NCBI GenBank assembly: GCA_963169195.1
Contig: CAUJDN010000099.1
Coordinates: 17,476 to 81,475, forward strand
DNA from: Acidobacteriota bacterium
GTDB taxonomy: Bacteria; Acidobacteriota; Vicinamibacteria; Vicinamibacterales; UBA2999
DNA: 64,000 bases
Reading direction: 5' to 3'
The notes under the pieces are model-generated. The model was not told where the DNA came from. It saw only the letters and a program-made list of their open reading frames with translations, and did no database searches. The position numbers and the translations under genes are program-made. This document shows, piece by piece, positions 25,758 to 37,235 of the stretch (position 1 is its first letter; each line of letters starts with the position of its first letter).

Positions 25758-26629
25758 GGCTTGAGCGCCTCGGCCAGGGATTCTCCCATATCCGCCGGGC
25801 TCTTGACTACCCGCACACCGGCCGCGGTCAGGGCCGCCATCTTCTCGGCAGCCGTGCCCTTTCCGCCGGCGATGATGGCCCCGGCGTGGCCCATCCGCCG
25901 TCCCGGCGGGGCGGTCTGGCCCGCGATGAACGCCACGACGGGCTTCGTGAAATGGTCCGTGATCCAGGCCGCCGCCTCTTCCTCCGCCGACCCGCCAATC
26001 TCGCCAATCATGATCACGGCATCGGTGTCCGGGTCGTCCTGGAACAACTGCAGGGCGTCGATGTGCGTGGTGCCGATGAGCGGGTCGCCACCGATGCCGA
26101 TGCACGTGGACTGCCCGAGCCCGCGCCGTGTGAGCTGGTCGATGGCCTCGTAGGTGAGCGTGCCGCTCTTCGACACGATGCCGATCCGGCCCGCACTGCA
26201 GATGTTCGAGGGGATGATGCCCGCCTTGCCCTTGCCGGGCGAGATGATACCCGGGCAGTTGGGGCCGATCAGGCGCGTGCCGGGATGATCCCTGAGAAAC
26301 GTCGTGGCCTTCAGCATGTCCACCACCGGGATTCCCTCGGTGATGCACACCACCAGCGCGATGCCGGCGTCGGCCGCCTCCATGATCGCGTCGGCCGCGA
26401 AGGGCGGTGGCACGAAGATGACCGACGCGTTGGCGCCCGTCTGCTTCACCGCGTCGGCCACCGTGTTGTACACCGGCCAGCCCTCGTGCGTCGTCCCGCC
26501 CTTGCCGGGCGTGACCCCGCCGACGACCGTGGTGTGGTACGCCGCGGCTGCCTTCGCGTGGAACGTGCCCTCGCGGCCCGTGAGCCCCTGGACGATGAGG
26601 CGCGTGTGCTGGTCGAGCAGGACAGCCAT
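25754..26629 (-). CDS. sucD: Succinate--CoA ligase alpha subunit
   Basis: 291 residues. A CoA-binding Rossmann domain ([33 protein letters not shown]) is followed by the phosphohistidine loop ([41 protein letters not shown], with the active His in GHAGAI). With SucC it makes ATP or GTP from succinyl-CoA in the TCA cycle. The ATG shares one base with the sucC stop (TGATG). It is followed by the Phe open frame and terminator that precede pheA. Confidence 0.96.
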   Translation of the reverse strand: MAVLLDQHTRLIVQGLTGREGTFHAKAAAAYHTTVVGGVTPGKGGTTHEGWPVYNTVADAVKQTGANASVIFVPPPFAADAIMEAADAGIALVVCITEGIPVVDMLKATTFLRDHPGTRLIGPNCPGIISPGKGKAGIIPSNICSAGRIGIVSKSGTLTYEAIDQLTRRGLGQSTCIGIGGDPLIGTTHIDALQLFQDDPDTDAVIMIGEIGGSAEEEAAAWITDHFTKPVVAFIAGQTAPPGRRMGHAGAIIAGGKGTAAEKMAALTAAGVRVVKSPADMGESLAEALKP

Positions 26630-27798
26630 CAGCGGGCGCCTCCGGCCAGGGCGACCACGCGCGTCGCCGCCTCGCCCATCGTGTCGGCGGTCGTGAAGTT
26701 GAGCCCGCTCTCCGCCAGCATCTTCTTCCCTTCCTCGACGTTGGTGCCCTTCATCCGGATGACGATGGGCACCGGCACTTGCAGTTCCTGGACAGCGGCA
26801 ATCACCCCGGCCGCGAGCACGTCGCAGCGCAGGATGCCGCCGAAGATGTTGATGAGCACCGCCTTCACGTTCGCGTCGACCATGAGAATCTTGAAGGCGT
26901 TGCGGATCTGCTCGGCCGTGGCGCCGCCGCCGACGTCGAGGAAGTTGGCCGGCATGCCGCCCGACAGCTTGATGATGTCCATGGTAGCCATGGCCAGCCC
27001 GGCGCCGTTCACCATGCAGCCGATGTTGCCGTCCAGGCGGATGTAGTTCAGCGAATATTTCGACGCCTCGACCTCCAGCGGGTCCTCTTCGCTCAGGTCC
27101 CGGAGATCGCGGATGTCCGCGTGGCGGAACAGCGCGTTGTCGTCGAAGTTCATCTTCGCGTCCAGCGCCAGCAGCTCGCCGCCCTTCGTCGTGATGAGCG
27201 GGTTGATTTCGAGCAGCGACGCGTCGGTCGCGACGAAGGCCTGGTAGAGGGACAGCATCATCTTCGTGGCCTTCTTCACCAGCTCGCCCGCCAGGCCGAT
27301 CGCGAAGGCCAGCCGCTGGGCCTGGAAAGGCGCGAGCCCGATCCCGGGATGGATGAACGCCTTGTGAATCCTCCCCGGCGTGTGCGCCGCCACCTCCTCG
27401 ATGTCCACACCGCCTTCGGCGCTGACCATCAGCACCGGCCGCTGGGTGGAGCGGTCGACGACGATGCTCAGATAGAGCTCGCGATCGATGGCCAGCCCTT
27501 CCTCGATGAGCAGGCGGGACACCTTCTGGCCGCCAGGCCCGGTCTGGTAGGTCACGAGCGTTCGGCCCAGCAGGTCCCTGGCGACGGCTTCCGCCTCGTC
27601 CGCCGACTTGACCACCTTGACCCCGCCCGCCTTGCCGCGCCCCCCGGCGTGAATCTGGGCCTTGACGACGACCACCCCCCCGCCCAGCCGGCGGGCGATT
27701 TCGGAGACTTCCAGTGCGGAGAACGCCACCTCGCCGCGCGGCACCGGAACGCCGTGGCGGGCCAGGATGGCCTTGGCCTGATATTCGTGAATCTTCAT
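26629..27798 (-). CDS. sucC: Succinate--CoA ligase beta subunit
   Basis: 389 residues, the normal length. An ATP-grasp domain starts at [20 protein letters not shown], with [28 protein letters not shown] and [19 protein letters not shown]. The C-terminal domain contains [19 protein letters not shown] and [14 protein letters not shown] at 27798 fits the family exactly; a longer frame upstream has no family homology by eye. First gene of the minus-strand sucC-sucD-(pheA) unit, divergent from the cyclic-di-GMP gene. Confidence 0.96.
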   Translation of the reverse strand: MKIHEYQAKAILARHGVPVPRGEVAFSALEVSEIARRLGGGVVVVKAQIHAGGRGKAGGVKVVKSADEAEAVARDLLGRTLVTYQTGPGGQKVSRLLIEEGLAIDRELYLSIVVDRSTQRPVLMVSAEGGVDIEEVAAHTPGRIHKAFIHPGIGLAPFQAQRLAFAIGLAGELVKKATKMMLSLYQAFVATDASLLEINPLITTKGGELLALDAKMNFDDNALFRHADIRDLRDLSEEDPLEVEASKYSLNYIRLDGNIGCMVNGAGLAMATMDIIKLSGGMPANFLDVGGGATAEQIRNAFKILMVDANVKAVLINIFGGILRCDVLAAGVIAAVQELQVPVPIVIRMKGTNVEEGKKMLAESGLNFTTADTMGEAATRVVALAGGAR

Positions 27799-28086
27799 GG
27801 TGGGATGGGCCGATGAACGCTGACCGGGCCGAGATGTTATCACGCAGCGCCCGCGACAGACGGGAACCGGCCGTGGCGTGTCCATAAATGAGTCACTGTG
27901 CCTTTATGAGGCATGACCTTAAAGTCTTATAAAGTCGCCTAGTTGTGCCATTGTCGCGGATGTGCCTGTTTCACAACGGGACATGGCGAATGCGCCGGAC
28001 GGTCTAACAAATACGTAAGTCTTGTGTTTTCTATCAGTTACCAGTTCATACAAGTCTGGCATGTGGGCTGCTATTCGTGAGATCGA
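27799..28086. promoter_or_regulatory. Divergent intergenic region, sucC / HD-GYP-GGDEF gene
   Basis: 288 bases, much AT-richer than the flanking genes and without a plausible gene. It includes a direct repeat AAAGTC-TTAT-AAAGTC near 27920, a small inverted repeat TGCCT/AGGCA near 27905, and a sigma-54-like element at 28056-28072. No unambiguous sigma-70 promoter for sucC was identified. Confidence 0.5.
28056..28072 (+). promoter_or_regulatory. Sigma-54-like -24/-12 element before the cyclic-di-GMP gene
   Basis: CTGGCATGTGGGCTGCT matches CTGGCACGNNNNTTGCT at all but two defined positions. GG (28058-28059) and GC (28070-28071) are separated by exactly ten bases. A start about 12 bases downstream would fall only a few bases before the ATG at 28087. 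Confidence 0.45.
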
Positions 28087-30603
28087 ATGGCCGTGTCCTC
28101 TGCTGTCGCCCGTCGTGGCGCCGATTCGCCGGCGCACCGGCTCTTGACGCCGTACGTGGCGTTGGTGGTGACGGCCGGACTGGGCCTGCTGGTGTGGGGG
28201 GCGACGCGGGCGCCGTTCGAATACCCTCTCCTGCTGGGCGCCCTGCTCGTGGGCTCGATGACCACGTCGGTCCTCAAGATCCACCTGCCGCTGGCGAGGG
28301 GCCAGGCGACGCTGTCGCTTTCCTACTTCACGGACTTCCTCAGCCTGGTGCTGCTCGGTCCGCACGAGGCCATGCTCGTGGCCGGCGCCAGCGCGGTCAC
28401 GCAGTGTGTCGTGCTGCGGCGCGGCCGCTTCTCCCTGCGCCAGACGCTGTTCAGCGCGGCCACGCTCATCATCACCGTGCAGGCCGCAGGGGCGGTGGCC
28501 GGGCTCGTGGGCGGGTTCCATCTGACGAGCAGCTTCAGCGTGCTCGTCAAGCCGGCGGCCGCGGCCGCCGCGACGTTCTTCCTGATCAACAGCTGGCTCG
28601 TGGCCGCGGCCGTGGCCCTGTCGCACGGGCGCCCGGTCGTCGCCACCTGGCGAGCGGAGTTCGCCTGGGCCGCGCCCGCGTACTTCGTGGCGGCGGGCAG
28701 CGCCACGTTGTCGGTGGCGGTGATGGCCACCCAGGATGCGTGGCTCATCCTGCTCGCGGCCTCGCTGCTGGTGGTGACGTTCAACAGCTATCGCATCTAC
28801 TTCCGGCGCCTCACCGAGCACCAGGATCACCTGGAGGTGGTCTCCAACCTGCACCTGGCGACCGTGGAGGCTCTGGCTCGCGCCATCGACGCGCGGGATC
28901 AGACCATCGATCCCGACGCGGGCTCGGAGGAGAACCACATCCGGCGGGTCGAGGCCCGCGCGGCCGCGCTCGGCCAGGCGGCCGGCATGCGGCCCGACGA
29001 GATCGAGGGACTCAAGGTCGCGGCCCTGCTGCACGACATCGGCAAGCTGGCCGTGCCCGAGCACATCCTCACCAAGCCGGGGCGCCTGACGCCGACCGAG
29101 TTCGACTACGTACGGCTGCACCCCACGGTGGGCGCCAACATCATCAAGGCCGTGCCGTTCCCGTACCCGGTCGCGCCGTACATCCAGAGCCACCACGAGC
29201 GCTGGGACGGCACGGGGTACCCGGAGGGCCTCCGCGGAGAGGCCATCCCGCTGGGGGCACGCGTGCTGGCCATCGTGGACTACCACGACGCGCTCACCGC
29301 GCATCGGCCGTACCACCGGGCCATGACGGCGGAGGAGGCGGCGGCCACCCTGCAGGCGGAGGCGGGCAAGGCCCTGGACCCGCGCCTCGTGCGGCTGTTC
29401 CTCGAGGTGCTGCCGACCGTCCAGGATTCCGAGACGGCGGCCGACGGGCGGGCTCTTCCGAGGCCCGAGCCGGGCGCGCCGCGCACGGGCGCCCCGGCCA
29501 CCGGGTTCTCGGTCGAGGGCCGGCCCGCCGAGGCGGCAGCCAGCGTGTTCCAGAGCATCTCCCAGGCCACCCAGGAGGTGCGTGCCCTCTACGACATCGC
29601 CCAGACGCTCGGCACCCGCCTGAGCGTGGACGACACGATGGGTCTGCTCACCTCGAAGCTCAATCGTCTCGTGCCGGCGTCGTGCTGGGCCCTCTACCTG
29701 CCCGATGGCCGGCGCGACCAGCTGAGGTGCCGGTACGCCTCGGGGCTGTCGGCCGATGCGCTCGAGGGGCTCACGATTCCGGGCGGCGAGGGCGCGACGG
29801 GCTGGTCGGCCCGGCACCAGACGGCCGCCATCAACGCGCGCGCCAGCTCGGATTTCGAAGCCGCCGGGGCGCCCGACACTGGTGCGCTCTTCCAGTCGGC
29901 CCTCGCCTTCCCCCTGATGGCGGAGCAGCGGCTGATCGGCATCCTCACGGCCTATCACGTGGACCTGCACCCGTACACAGAGGCCCACCTGCGGCTGCTG
30001 CAGCGGCTGGGCGGACAGGCCGCCAGCGTCCTGGGGAACTCCATCCAGTTCGAGCGCATGCGCGCGGCGTCGCTCACCGACTCGCTGACCGACCTGCCGA
30101 ACTCCCGGGCGCTCATCGGCTTCGTGGACGAGCGCCTCAACCCCGGGACCGACGAGATGGTGCCGAGCGCGATCATCATGATCGACCTCGACGACTTCAA
30201 GACCATCAACGACGTGCACGGGCATCAGGCCGGCGACCTGGCGCTCCAGGCGGTCGCCGCGGCCCTGCGGCGCCAGATCCGCGCGTCGGACTTCTGCGCG
30301 CGCTACGGCGGCGACGAGTTCGTGGTCGCCCTGTCGTGTCCCGATCGGGCGGAGGCCGAGCGCCGGGCCGCCGACCTCCAGCGGGCCGTGGCGCGCCAGC
30401 GCCTGGAGCTGCCCAACGGTTCGAGCCTGTCGGTGGGCATCAGCGTGGGTGTCGCGATGAGCGGCGAGGACGGCGCCACCTTCGACGAGCTGCTCGAATC
30501 CGCCGATCGTCGGATGTACGAGGACAAGCGGCAGCGCCGGGCCGCCACCCGCGTCGCGACCGCGGCGGGCTCGCCCATCCGCCTGGCGCATCCCGCGCGC
30601 TGA
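28087..30603 (+). CDS. Membrane HD-GYP / GAF / GGDEF cyclic-di-GMP enzyme
   Basis: 838 residues. Six to seven hydrophobic segments (about 20-235) form a membrane sensor, followed by an HD-GYP phosphodiesterase (LLHDIGK near 315; [14 protein letters not shown] near 370; [12 protein letters not shown]), a GAF domain (about 515-655) and a GGDEF diguanylate cyclase (about 680-830). The active site reads YGGDEF near 742, preceded by an intact RxxD inhibitory site (RASD) five residues upstream. Both the degrading and the synthesising domains keep their key residues, so the protein could be bifunctional with a GAF- or membrane-gated switch. It stands alone between sucC and sdhC. Confidence 0.88.
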   Translation: MAVSSAVARRGADSPAHRLLTPYVALVVTAGLGLLVWGATRAPFEYPLLLGALLVGSMTTSVLKIHLPLARGQATLSLSYFTDFLSLVLLGPHEAMLVAGASAVTQCVVLRRGRFSLRQTLFSAATLIITVQAAGAVAGLVGGFHLTSSFSVLVKPAAAAAATFFLINSWLVAAAVALSHGRPVVATWRAEFAWAAPAYFVAAGSATLSVAVMATQDAWLILLAASLLVVTFNSYRIYFRRLTEHQDHLEVVSNLHLATVEALARAIDARDQTIDPDAGSEENHIRRVEARAAALGQAAGMRPDEIEGLKVAALLHDIGKLAVPEHILTKPGRLTPTEFDYVRLHPTVGANIIKAVPFPYPVAPYIQSHHERWDGTGYPEGLRGEAIPLGARVLAIVDYHDALTAHRPYHRAMTAEEAAATLQAEAGKALDPRLVRLFLEVLPTVQDSETAADGRALPRPEPGAPRTGAPATGFSVEGRPAEAAASVFQSISQATQEVRALYDIAQTLGTRLSVDDTMGLLTSKLNRLVPASCWALYLPDGRRDQLRCRYASGLSADALEGLTIPGGEGATGWSARHQTAAINARASSDFEAAGAPDTGALFQSALAFPLMAEQRLIGILTAYHVDLHPYTEAHLRLLQRLGGQAASVLGNSIQFERMRAASLTDSLTDLPNSRALIGFVDERLNPGTDEMVPSAIIMIDLDDFKTINDVHGHQAGDLALQAVAAALRRQIRASDFCARYGGDEFVVALSCPDRAEAERRAADLQRAVARQRLELPNGSSLSVGISVGVAMSGEDGATFDELLESADRRMYEDKRQRRAATRVATAAGSPIRLAHPAR

Positions 30604-30692
30604 GGGTCGCCCGGCCCACCGGGCGCCCGGCCGGCCCACCGCGAATCGACGGGCCCGACGGGCGCGTCCCTGATCATGGGCGGTGGATCGCA

Positions 30693-30698
30693 TACAAT
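30693..30698 (+). promoter_or_regulatory. Candidate -10 element for sdhCAB
   Basis: TACAAT lies 19 bases before the sdhC ATG, in a gap that otherwise holds GC-rich hairpins (GCCCGG-CCCA-CCGGGC just after 30603). The -35 region (CTGATC) is weak. Confidence 0.35.
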
Positions 30699-30717
30699 CA
30701 CCGGTTGGGCATTCCTC

Positions 30718-31391
30718 ATGCGACTACAGCAGGCATCGGCATCCTCCATCGGCTCGAAAATCCTGGTCGCCCTCACCGGGCTCGCCCTGTTCGTCTTCCT
30801 CATCGGACACCTCGCCGGCAACCTGCTCTTCCTGGCGGGCCCCGAGGCCTTCAACCAGTACGCGCACGCCCTGATCGGCAATCCCCTCGTCTACGTGGCC
30901 GAGGTCGGCCTGCTGTCGGTGTTCCTCCTGCACGTGGCCAAGACGGTCGCGGGCGTGCTCGCCAACCGGAGCGCCAGGCCCACGGCCTACGCGACACGGC
31001 GCTGGGCCAAGGCCAAGAACCCGCGCAGCCGCAAGAGCCTGGCCTCGACGACGATGATCGTGACGGGCGTGTTCACGGCGCTGTTCGTGGCCACCCATTT
31101 GGCCACCTTCAAGTTCGGCACGGTCTACGAGGCCGCAGGCATCCGGGACCTCTACCGCCTGCAGCTCGAGATCTTCAGCGCGCCGGGCTACGTCGTGTTC
31201 TATCTCGTGGCGATGGGGGTCATCCTCTTCCACCTCTGGCACGGGCTGTCGAGCGCGGCCCAGTCCCTGGGCGTCGATCACCCCCAGTGGACCCCGCGCC
31301 TTCTCGTGCTCGGCCGCGTGCTGTCGGTCGCCATCGCGGGCGGGTTCTTCCTCATCCCCATCTACACCTTCCTCCTCTCGCGGGGCGTGCT

Positions 31392-31395
<4 letters not shown>
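30718..31395 (+). CDS. sdhC: Succinate dehydrogenase cytochrome b558 subunit
   Basis: 225 residues with five hydrophobic helices ([100 protein letters not shown]). Histidines within them ([24 protein letters not shown]) are the expected ligands of two haems. This single large anchor is the b558 type found in Bacillus, Bacteroidetes and Acidobacteria, replacing the SdhC/SdhD pair. Quinone reduction occurs in this subunit. ATG at 30718; the stop overlaps the sdhA ATG (ATGA). Confidence 0.9.
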
Positions 31396-33305
<1,910 letters not shown>

Positions 33306-33310
33306 GGACG

Positions 33311-33440
33311 AAGTGGGTTCGGAAGTTCTCAGGTTCTGGGGTTCTGAGGCTCGGTGGACCCGCTGAAACACCCGAGCCTTCTGAACCTGAACCATGACCC
33401 GAGAACCCCTGAACCCGAGAACCCCAGAACCCGAGAACCA
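33311..33440. repeat. Inverted GGTTCTG-type repeat between sdhA and sdhB
   Basis: A left arm of GGTTC/GGTTCTG units (about 33312-33350) and a right arm of GAACC/CAGAACCC units (about 33375-33440) face each other. The inner stem AGGCTCGG / CCGAGCCT is perfect. In the sdhCAB transcript this would be a long hairpin just before sdhB. Confidence 0.75.
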
Positions 33441-33444
33441 CGTG

Positions 33445-34194
33445 ATGGCAATGACAGTGACCCTCAAAGTCTGGCGCCAGGCGGGCCCCGCGGCCCCGGG
33501 TCGCCTGGAAACCTACACGGCGACGAACGTCCACCCCGACATGTCGTTCCTCGAGATGCTCGACGTGGTGAACGAGGATCTCATCAGGGCCGGACAGGAC
33601 CCGATCGCGTTCGATTCTGACTGCCGCGAGGGCATCTGCGGCAGTTGTGGCCTGGTCATCAACGGCATTCCGCACGGCCCCGACGCGGGGGCGACCACGT
33701 GCCAGGTCCACATGCGGCGCTTCAGGAACGGCGACACCATCACGATCGAGCCGTTCCGGGCCCGGGCCTTTCCGGTCCTGAAGGATCTGGTCGTCGATCG
33801 CGGGGCGTTCGACCGGATCATCGCCGCCGGCGGCTACGTGTCGATGAATGTCGGCGGCGCACCGGACGCCAACGCCGTCCCCATTCCCAAGGACGTGGCC
33901 GACCGCGCCATGGACAACGCGCAGTGCATCGGCTGCGGCGCCTGCGTGGCGGTATGCAAGAACGCGGCGGCACACCTGTTCACGTCGGCCAAGATCGCCC
34001 ATCTCGGCTTGCTGCCGCAGGGCGAGGCCGAGCGTGGCCGCCGCGTGGTGCAGATGGTCGAGCAGATGGATGCGGAAGGGTTCGGGAGCTGCTCGAACGA
34101 GGGCGAGTGCGAGGCCGTCTGCCCGAAGCAGATCTCCATCGCCAGCATCGCCCGCATGAACCGGGACTACCTCAAGGCCGCGCTCGGCAAGTAG
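33445..34194 (+). CDS. sdhB: Succinate dehydrogenase iron-sulfur subunit
   Basis: 249 residues. A [2Fe-2S] ferredoxin domain ([15 protein letters not shown] with a further cysteine in GATTCQVH), then the ferredoxin-like half with [13 protein letters not shown] ([4Fe-4S]) and [16 protein letters not shown] ([3Fe-4S] and remaining ligands). It carries electrons from FAD to the quinone site. ATG at 33445 is chosen; the frame stays open upstream through the repeat, giving a proline-rich extension ([11 protein letters not shown]) that is probably not translated. Confidence 0.95.
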   Translation: MAMTVTLKVWRQAGPAAPGRLETYTATNVHPDMSFLEMLDVVNEDLIRAGQDPIAFDSDCREGICGSCGLVINGIPHGPDAGATTCQVHMRRFRNGDTITIEPFRARAFPVLKDLVVDRGAFDRIIAAGGYVSMNVGGAPDANAVPIPKDVADRAMDNAQCIGCGACVAVCKNAAAHLFTSAKIAHLGLLPQGEAERGRRVVQMVEQMDAEGFGSCSNEGECEAVCPKQISIASIARMNRDYLKAALGK

Positions 34195-34197
34195 GTC

Positions 34198-34455
34198 TCG
34201 AGGGTTCTGAGGTTCTGGAGGTTCTGGGGTTCTGGAGGTTCTGAGGTTCTGGAGGTTCTGAGGTTCTGGAGGTTCTGAGGTTCTGGGGTTCCGCATGCCG
34301 GCTGCCGGGACATCAGAACCGAACTCCAGAACGAACCTCAGAACCCTCAGAACCCTCAGAACCCCAGAACCTCAGAACCCCAGAACCCCAGAACCTCAGA
34401 ACCCCAGAACCTCAGAACCCCAGAACCCCAGAACCTCAGAACCTCAGAACCCGGT
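34198..34455. repeat. Large inverted array of 8/9-bp GGTTCTGGA-type repeats
   Basis: About ten units alternating GGTTCTGA (8 bp) and GGTTCTGGA (9 bp) run from 34205 to about 34292. After a unique stretch of roughly 25 bases, about sixteen reverse-complement units (CCAGAACC, TCAGAACC) run to about 34450. The arms could pair over about 90 bases. The array fills the gap between the convergent sdhB and mdh stops, where a bidirectional terminator is expected. Confidence 0.9.
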
Positions 34456-34459
34456 AGTC

Positions 34460-35413
34460 CTAGACCTTGATCACGTCCACCAGCTCCTTCACGGCGGCGG
34501 CGGACTTGTGCAGGGCGGCCTTCTCGTCATCGGCCAGCGGTACCTGGATGATCTCCTCCACGCCGCGCGCACCCACCTTCACGGGCACACCGACGAACAG
34601 GTCCGTGATCCCGTACTCGCCCTGCAGGAACACCGAGCACGGCATGACCCGCTTCTGATCCTTCAGGATCGCCTCGACCATGTCGGCGGCCGAGGCGCCG
34701 GGCGCGTACCAGGCGCTCGTGCCCACCAGCTTCGTGATCTCCGCGCCGCCGTTGGCCGTTCGGGTGCAGATCTCGTCCAGCCGCGCCTGCGAGAGCCTGC
34801 CCATCTTCACGAGCTCGGTGAGCGGGATGCCCGCCACGGTGGAGAGCCGCGGCAGCGGCACCATCGTGTCGCCGTGGCCGCCGAGCACGAACGCGGTGAC
34901 GTCGGAGACCGACACGTTCAGCTCCATGGCGATGAACGTGCGCATCCTGGCCGAATCGAGCACGCCGGCCATGCCCAGGACGCGCTCCCGCGGGAAGCCG
35001 CTCAGGCGGAACACGGCCTGCGACATGGCGTCGAGCGGGTTGGCCACGGGCACGATGATCGTGTCCGGCGAGTGCTTGACGACCTGCGCCGTCACGCTCT
35101 GCATGATCTGGTAGTTGACGTTCAGCAGATCGTCGCGGCTCATCCCGGGCTTGCGAGGCATGCCGGAGGTGATGACGACGACGTCCGAGTTGGCGGTATG
35201 CGCGAAGCCCTCGTCGGTCGCCCCGACGCCGAGCACGCGCGCCGCCGATCCTTCAATCGCGCACGACTGGTAGATGTCGAGCGCCACGCCCGCGGCTTTC
35301 GTGTCGGCGATGTCCACCACGACGACGTCGGCCAATGCCTTCTGGGCGACCGCGCGTGCCACCGTCGCGCCCACGTTTCCCGCTCCACCCACCACCGTGA
35401 CCTTGCGATTCAT
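34460..35413 (-). CDS. mdh: Malate dehydrogenase (LDH-like type)
   Basis: 317 residues. NAD-binding [18 protein letters not shown] and the VVVDIAD acidic turn indicate NAD+ preference. The mobile loop has [13 protein letters not shown] with Arg, as in MDH rather than LDH, and the catalytic histidine is in [10 protein letters not shown]. It interconverts malate and oxaloacetate. Sequence style matches the LDH-like MDH family of Gram-positives and Acidobacteria. AGGAGTGAGGC before the ATG is a good ribosome-binding site. Its neighbours sdhCAB and sucCD make a TCA-cycle neighbourhood. Confidence 0.96.
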   Translation of the reverse strand: MNRKVTVVGGAGNVGATVARAVAQKALADVVVVDIADTKAAGVALDIYQSCAIEGSAARVLGVGATDEGFAHTANSDVVVITSGMPRKPGMSRDDLLNVNYQIMQSVTAQVVKHSPDTIIVPVANPLDAMSQAVFRLSGFPRERVLGMAGVLDSARMRTFIAMELNVSVSDVTAFVLGGHGDTMVPLPRLSTVAGIPLTELVKMGRLSQARLDEICTRTANGGAEITKLVGTSAWYAPGASAADMVEAILKDQKRVMPCSVFLQGEYGITDLFVGVPVKVGARGVEEIIQVPLADDEKAALHKSAAAVKELVDVIKV

Positions 35414-35663
35414 GCCTCACTCCTGAACAAGTTGACTTTAGGTCAGTTTGCCTCGCCACTTGCGGGCTGCGTCCACAACTTCTGTGGAAAACCTTGTGGA
35501 TAAGACCGCGTGAACACCGTGTGACGGCGTCGAATCTCGAAGAAATCCACGGATTGCACCACGGATGATGCACCCGCCCCCCCCGCGCGCCTTTTCGATC
35601 CGTCCTGAACCTGTCATTATATCTGGCTGATTCCCCTCTGCCCTTCCCTGGAGACTCCATCCC
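35414..35663. promoter_or_regulatory. Divergent mdh / serA intergenic region
   Basis: 250 bases, AT-enriched, with no plausible gene. It holds two DnaA-box-like nonamers (35483-35503), a TTGACT-containing segment near 35430, and TATATC at 35618-35623, about 40 bases before the serA GTG, which could serve as its -10. Confidence 0.5.
35483..35503 (-). promoter_or_regulatory. Pair of DnaA-box-like nonamers
   Basis: Read on the minus strand, 35503-35495 is TTATCCACA, a perfect consensus DnaA box, and 35491-35483 is TTTTCCACA, a one-mismatch box in the same orientation. Their starts are 12 bases apart. Confidence 0.5.
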
Positions 35664-37235
35664 GTGCGCATAGTCGTTGCTGACGATCTGCCCCAATCCG
35701 CCCTCGATCTGCTCCGCGCCGAAGGCTGGCACGTCGATGCCCGTTCCGGCCGCCCGCCCGATCAACTGAAACCCGACCTCGCCGACGCCGACGCCATCGT
35801 CGTGCGGAGCGCCACCAAGGTGACCGCCGACATCATCGCGGCGGCCCCGAAGTTGCGGGCGATTGCCCGCGCGGGGACCGGGGTGGACAACGTGGACGTG
35901 GAGGCCGCCAGCGCACGGGGCATCGTCGTGATGAACGCGCCCGGCGCGAACAGCGTCAGCGTCGCCGAGCTCGCGCTGGCACAGATCCTGGCGCTGGCAC
36001 GGAAGCTGCCCGCGGCCGACGCGTCGATGAAGCAGGGCGTGTGGGACAAGAAGAGCTTCCTGGGCGAAGAGGTTCGCGGCAAGGTGCTCGGCCTGGCCGG
36101 CCTCGGCCGCATCGGCCAGGAAGTGGCCCGGCGGGCACAGGCGTTCGAGATGTCCGTCATCGCGCACGACCCGTTCATCTCGGCGCAGGTGGCCGGCGAC
36201 CTGGGCATCGAGCTGGTCTCGCTCGACGATCTGTGTGCCCGCGCGGACTACCTGTCGCTCCACATGCCCTCGTCGCCGCAGACGCGACGCACGTTCAACG
36301 CGGACCGGTTCGCGCGGTGCAAGAAGGGGCTGCGCATCATCAACACGGCCCGGGGCGACCTCATCGACGAGGCGGCGCTCGCCGCGGCCATCGAGAGCGG
36401 TCACATCGGGGGCGCGGCGCTGGACGTCTTCGAGCACGAACCGACGAAGGACCACACGCTTCAGAAGCTGGCCAAGGTCGTCGCGAGTCCCCACATCGCC
36501 GCCTCCACGCGCGAAGGGCAGGAGCTGGTCGGCGTCGAGACGGCGTCGGCGCTCCGCGATTTCCTGAAGGCGGGGGTCATCCGCAACGCCGTGAACTTCC
36601 CGGCTGTTCCGCCGGACGAGTTCCAGCGGCTGCAGCCCTACATGGCGCTCGGCGAGCAGCTCGGGGCGCTGGTTGGCCAGATGGGCGAGGCGCGCATCGA
36701 GAGCCTTGGGGTCCGCTACTACGGCGAGCTCGCGGGCCAGCACCCGCTCATCGTCAATGCGGTGCTGGTGGGCCTGTTCGGGGCGATCCTCTCCGATCCC
36801 GTCACGGCCGTGAACGCCCGCGCCACCGCCGCGCTGCGCGGCATCGACGTCGTCGAGTCCTCCAGCTCGCGCACCCGCGGCTTCAGGAGTCTCCTGTCGG
36901 TGAAGCTCATGACCGACGCCGGCGATCGCTGGGTGGAGGGGACGGTGGCGGACCGCGCGCCACGACTCGTGGCGCTCAATGGCGTGCCGATCGAGGCCCC
37001 GCTGACCGGCGCGCTCCTGCTCCTCACCAACAGCGATCAGCCGGGTGTCATCGGGGAGGTGGGCACCATCCTCGCCCGGCACGGCGTGAACATCGCCAAC
37101 TTCGCGCTGGGGCGCGGCGAAGGCGGGGCCGTGGGCGTGGTCAACGTGGACGATCCCGATGGAACGCTGGACGCGGTGCTGGCGGAGATCCGCGCGGTGA
37201 ACGCGGTCCGGAACGTGTGGGCGGTGCGCGTCTAG
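35664..37235 (+). CDS. serA: D-3-phosphoglycerate dehydrogenase
   Basis: 523 residues, the long (type 1) form. Substrate and NAD domains show RAGTGVDNVDVEAA, GANSVSVAELALAQILAL, GLAGLGRIGQEVARRAQAF, TARGDLIDEAALAAAIESG and the catalytic HIAASTREGQELVG. An intervening ASB domain (about 320-445) precedes a C-terminal ACT domain (LLLTNSDQPGVIGEVGTILARHGVNIANFALGR). It makes 3-phosphohydroxypyruvate, the first step of serine synthesis; the ACT domain suggests serine feedback. GTG start with GGAG ten bases upstream. Its stop overlaps that of the convergent gene in the palindrome CTAG. Confidence 0.96.
   Translation: MRIVVADDLPQSALDLLRAEGWHVDARSGRPPDQLKPDLADADAIVVRSATKVTADIIAAAPKLRAIARAGTGVDNVDVEAASARGIVVMNAPGANSVSVAELALAQILALARKLPAADASMKQGVWDKKSFLGEEVRGKVLGLAGLGRIGQEVARRAQAFEMSVIAHDPFISAQVAGDLGIELVSLDDLCARADYLSLHMPSSPQTRRTFNADRFARCKKGLRIINTARGDLIDEAALAAAIESGHIGGAALDVFEHEPTKDHTLQKLAKVVASPHIAASTREGQELVGVETASALRDFLKAGVIRNAVNFPAVPPDEFQRLQPYMALGEQLGALVGQMGEARIESLGVRYYGELAGQHPLIVNAVLVGLFGAILSDPVTAVNARATAALRGIDVVESSSSRTRGFRSLLSVKLMTDAGDRWVEGTVADRAPRLVALNGVPIEAPLTGALLLLTNSDQPGVIGEVGTILARHGVNIANFALGRGEGGAVGVVNVDDPDGTLDAVLAEIRAVNAVRNVWAVRV

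Noticed and set aside
33394..33444. SdhB start within the repeat region.
   Set aside because: The added N-terminus is translated repeat sequence; ATG at 33445 gives the normal protein. Kept only as a possibility in the findings.
34295..34460. Proline-rich open frames of PEPQNPRT type through the repeat arrays.
   Set aside because: They exist because the repeat unit lacks stop codons; they have no ribosome-binding site and no family similarity.
35414..35663. The DnaA-box pair as a replication origin.
   Set aside because: Only two boxes, no AT-rich unwinding element beside them, and none of the genes usually next to oriC.
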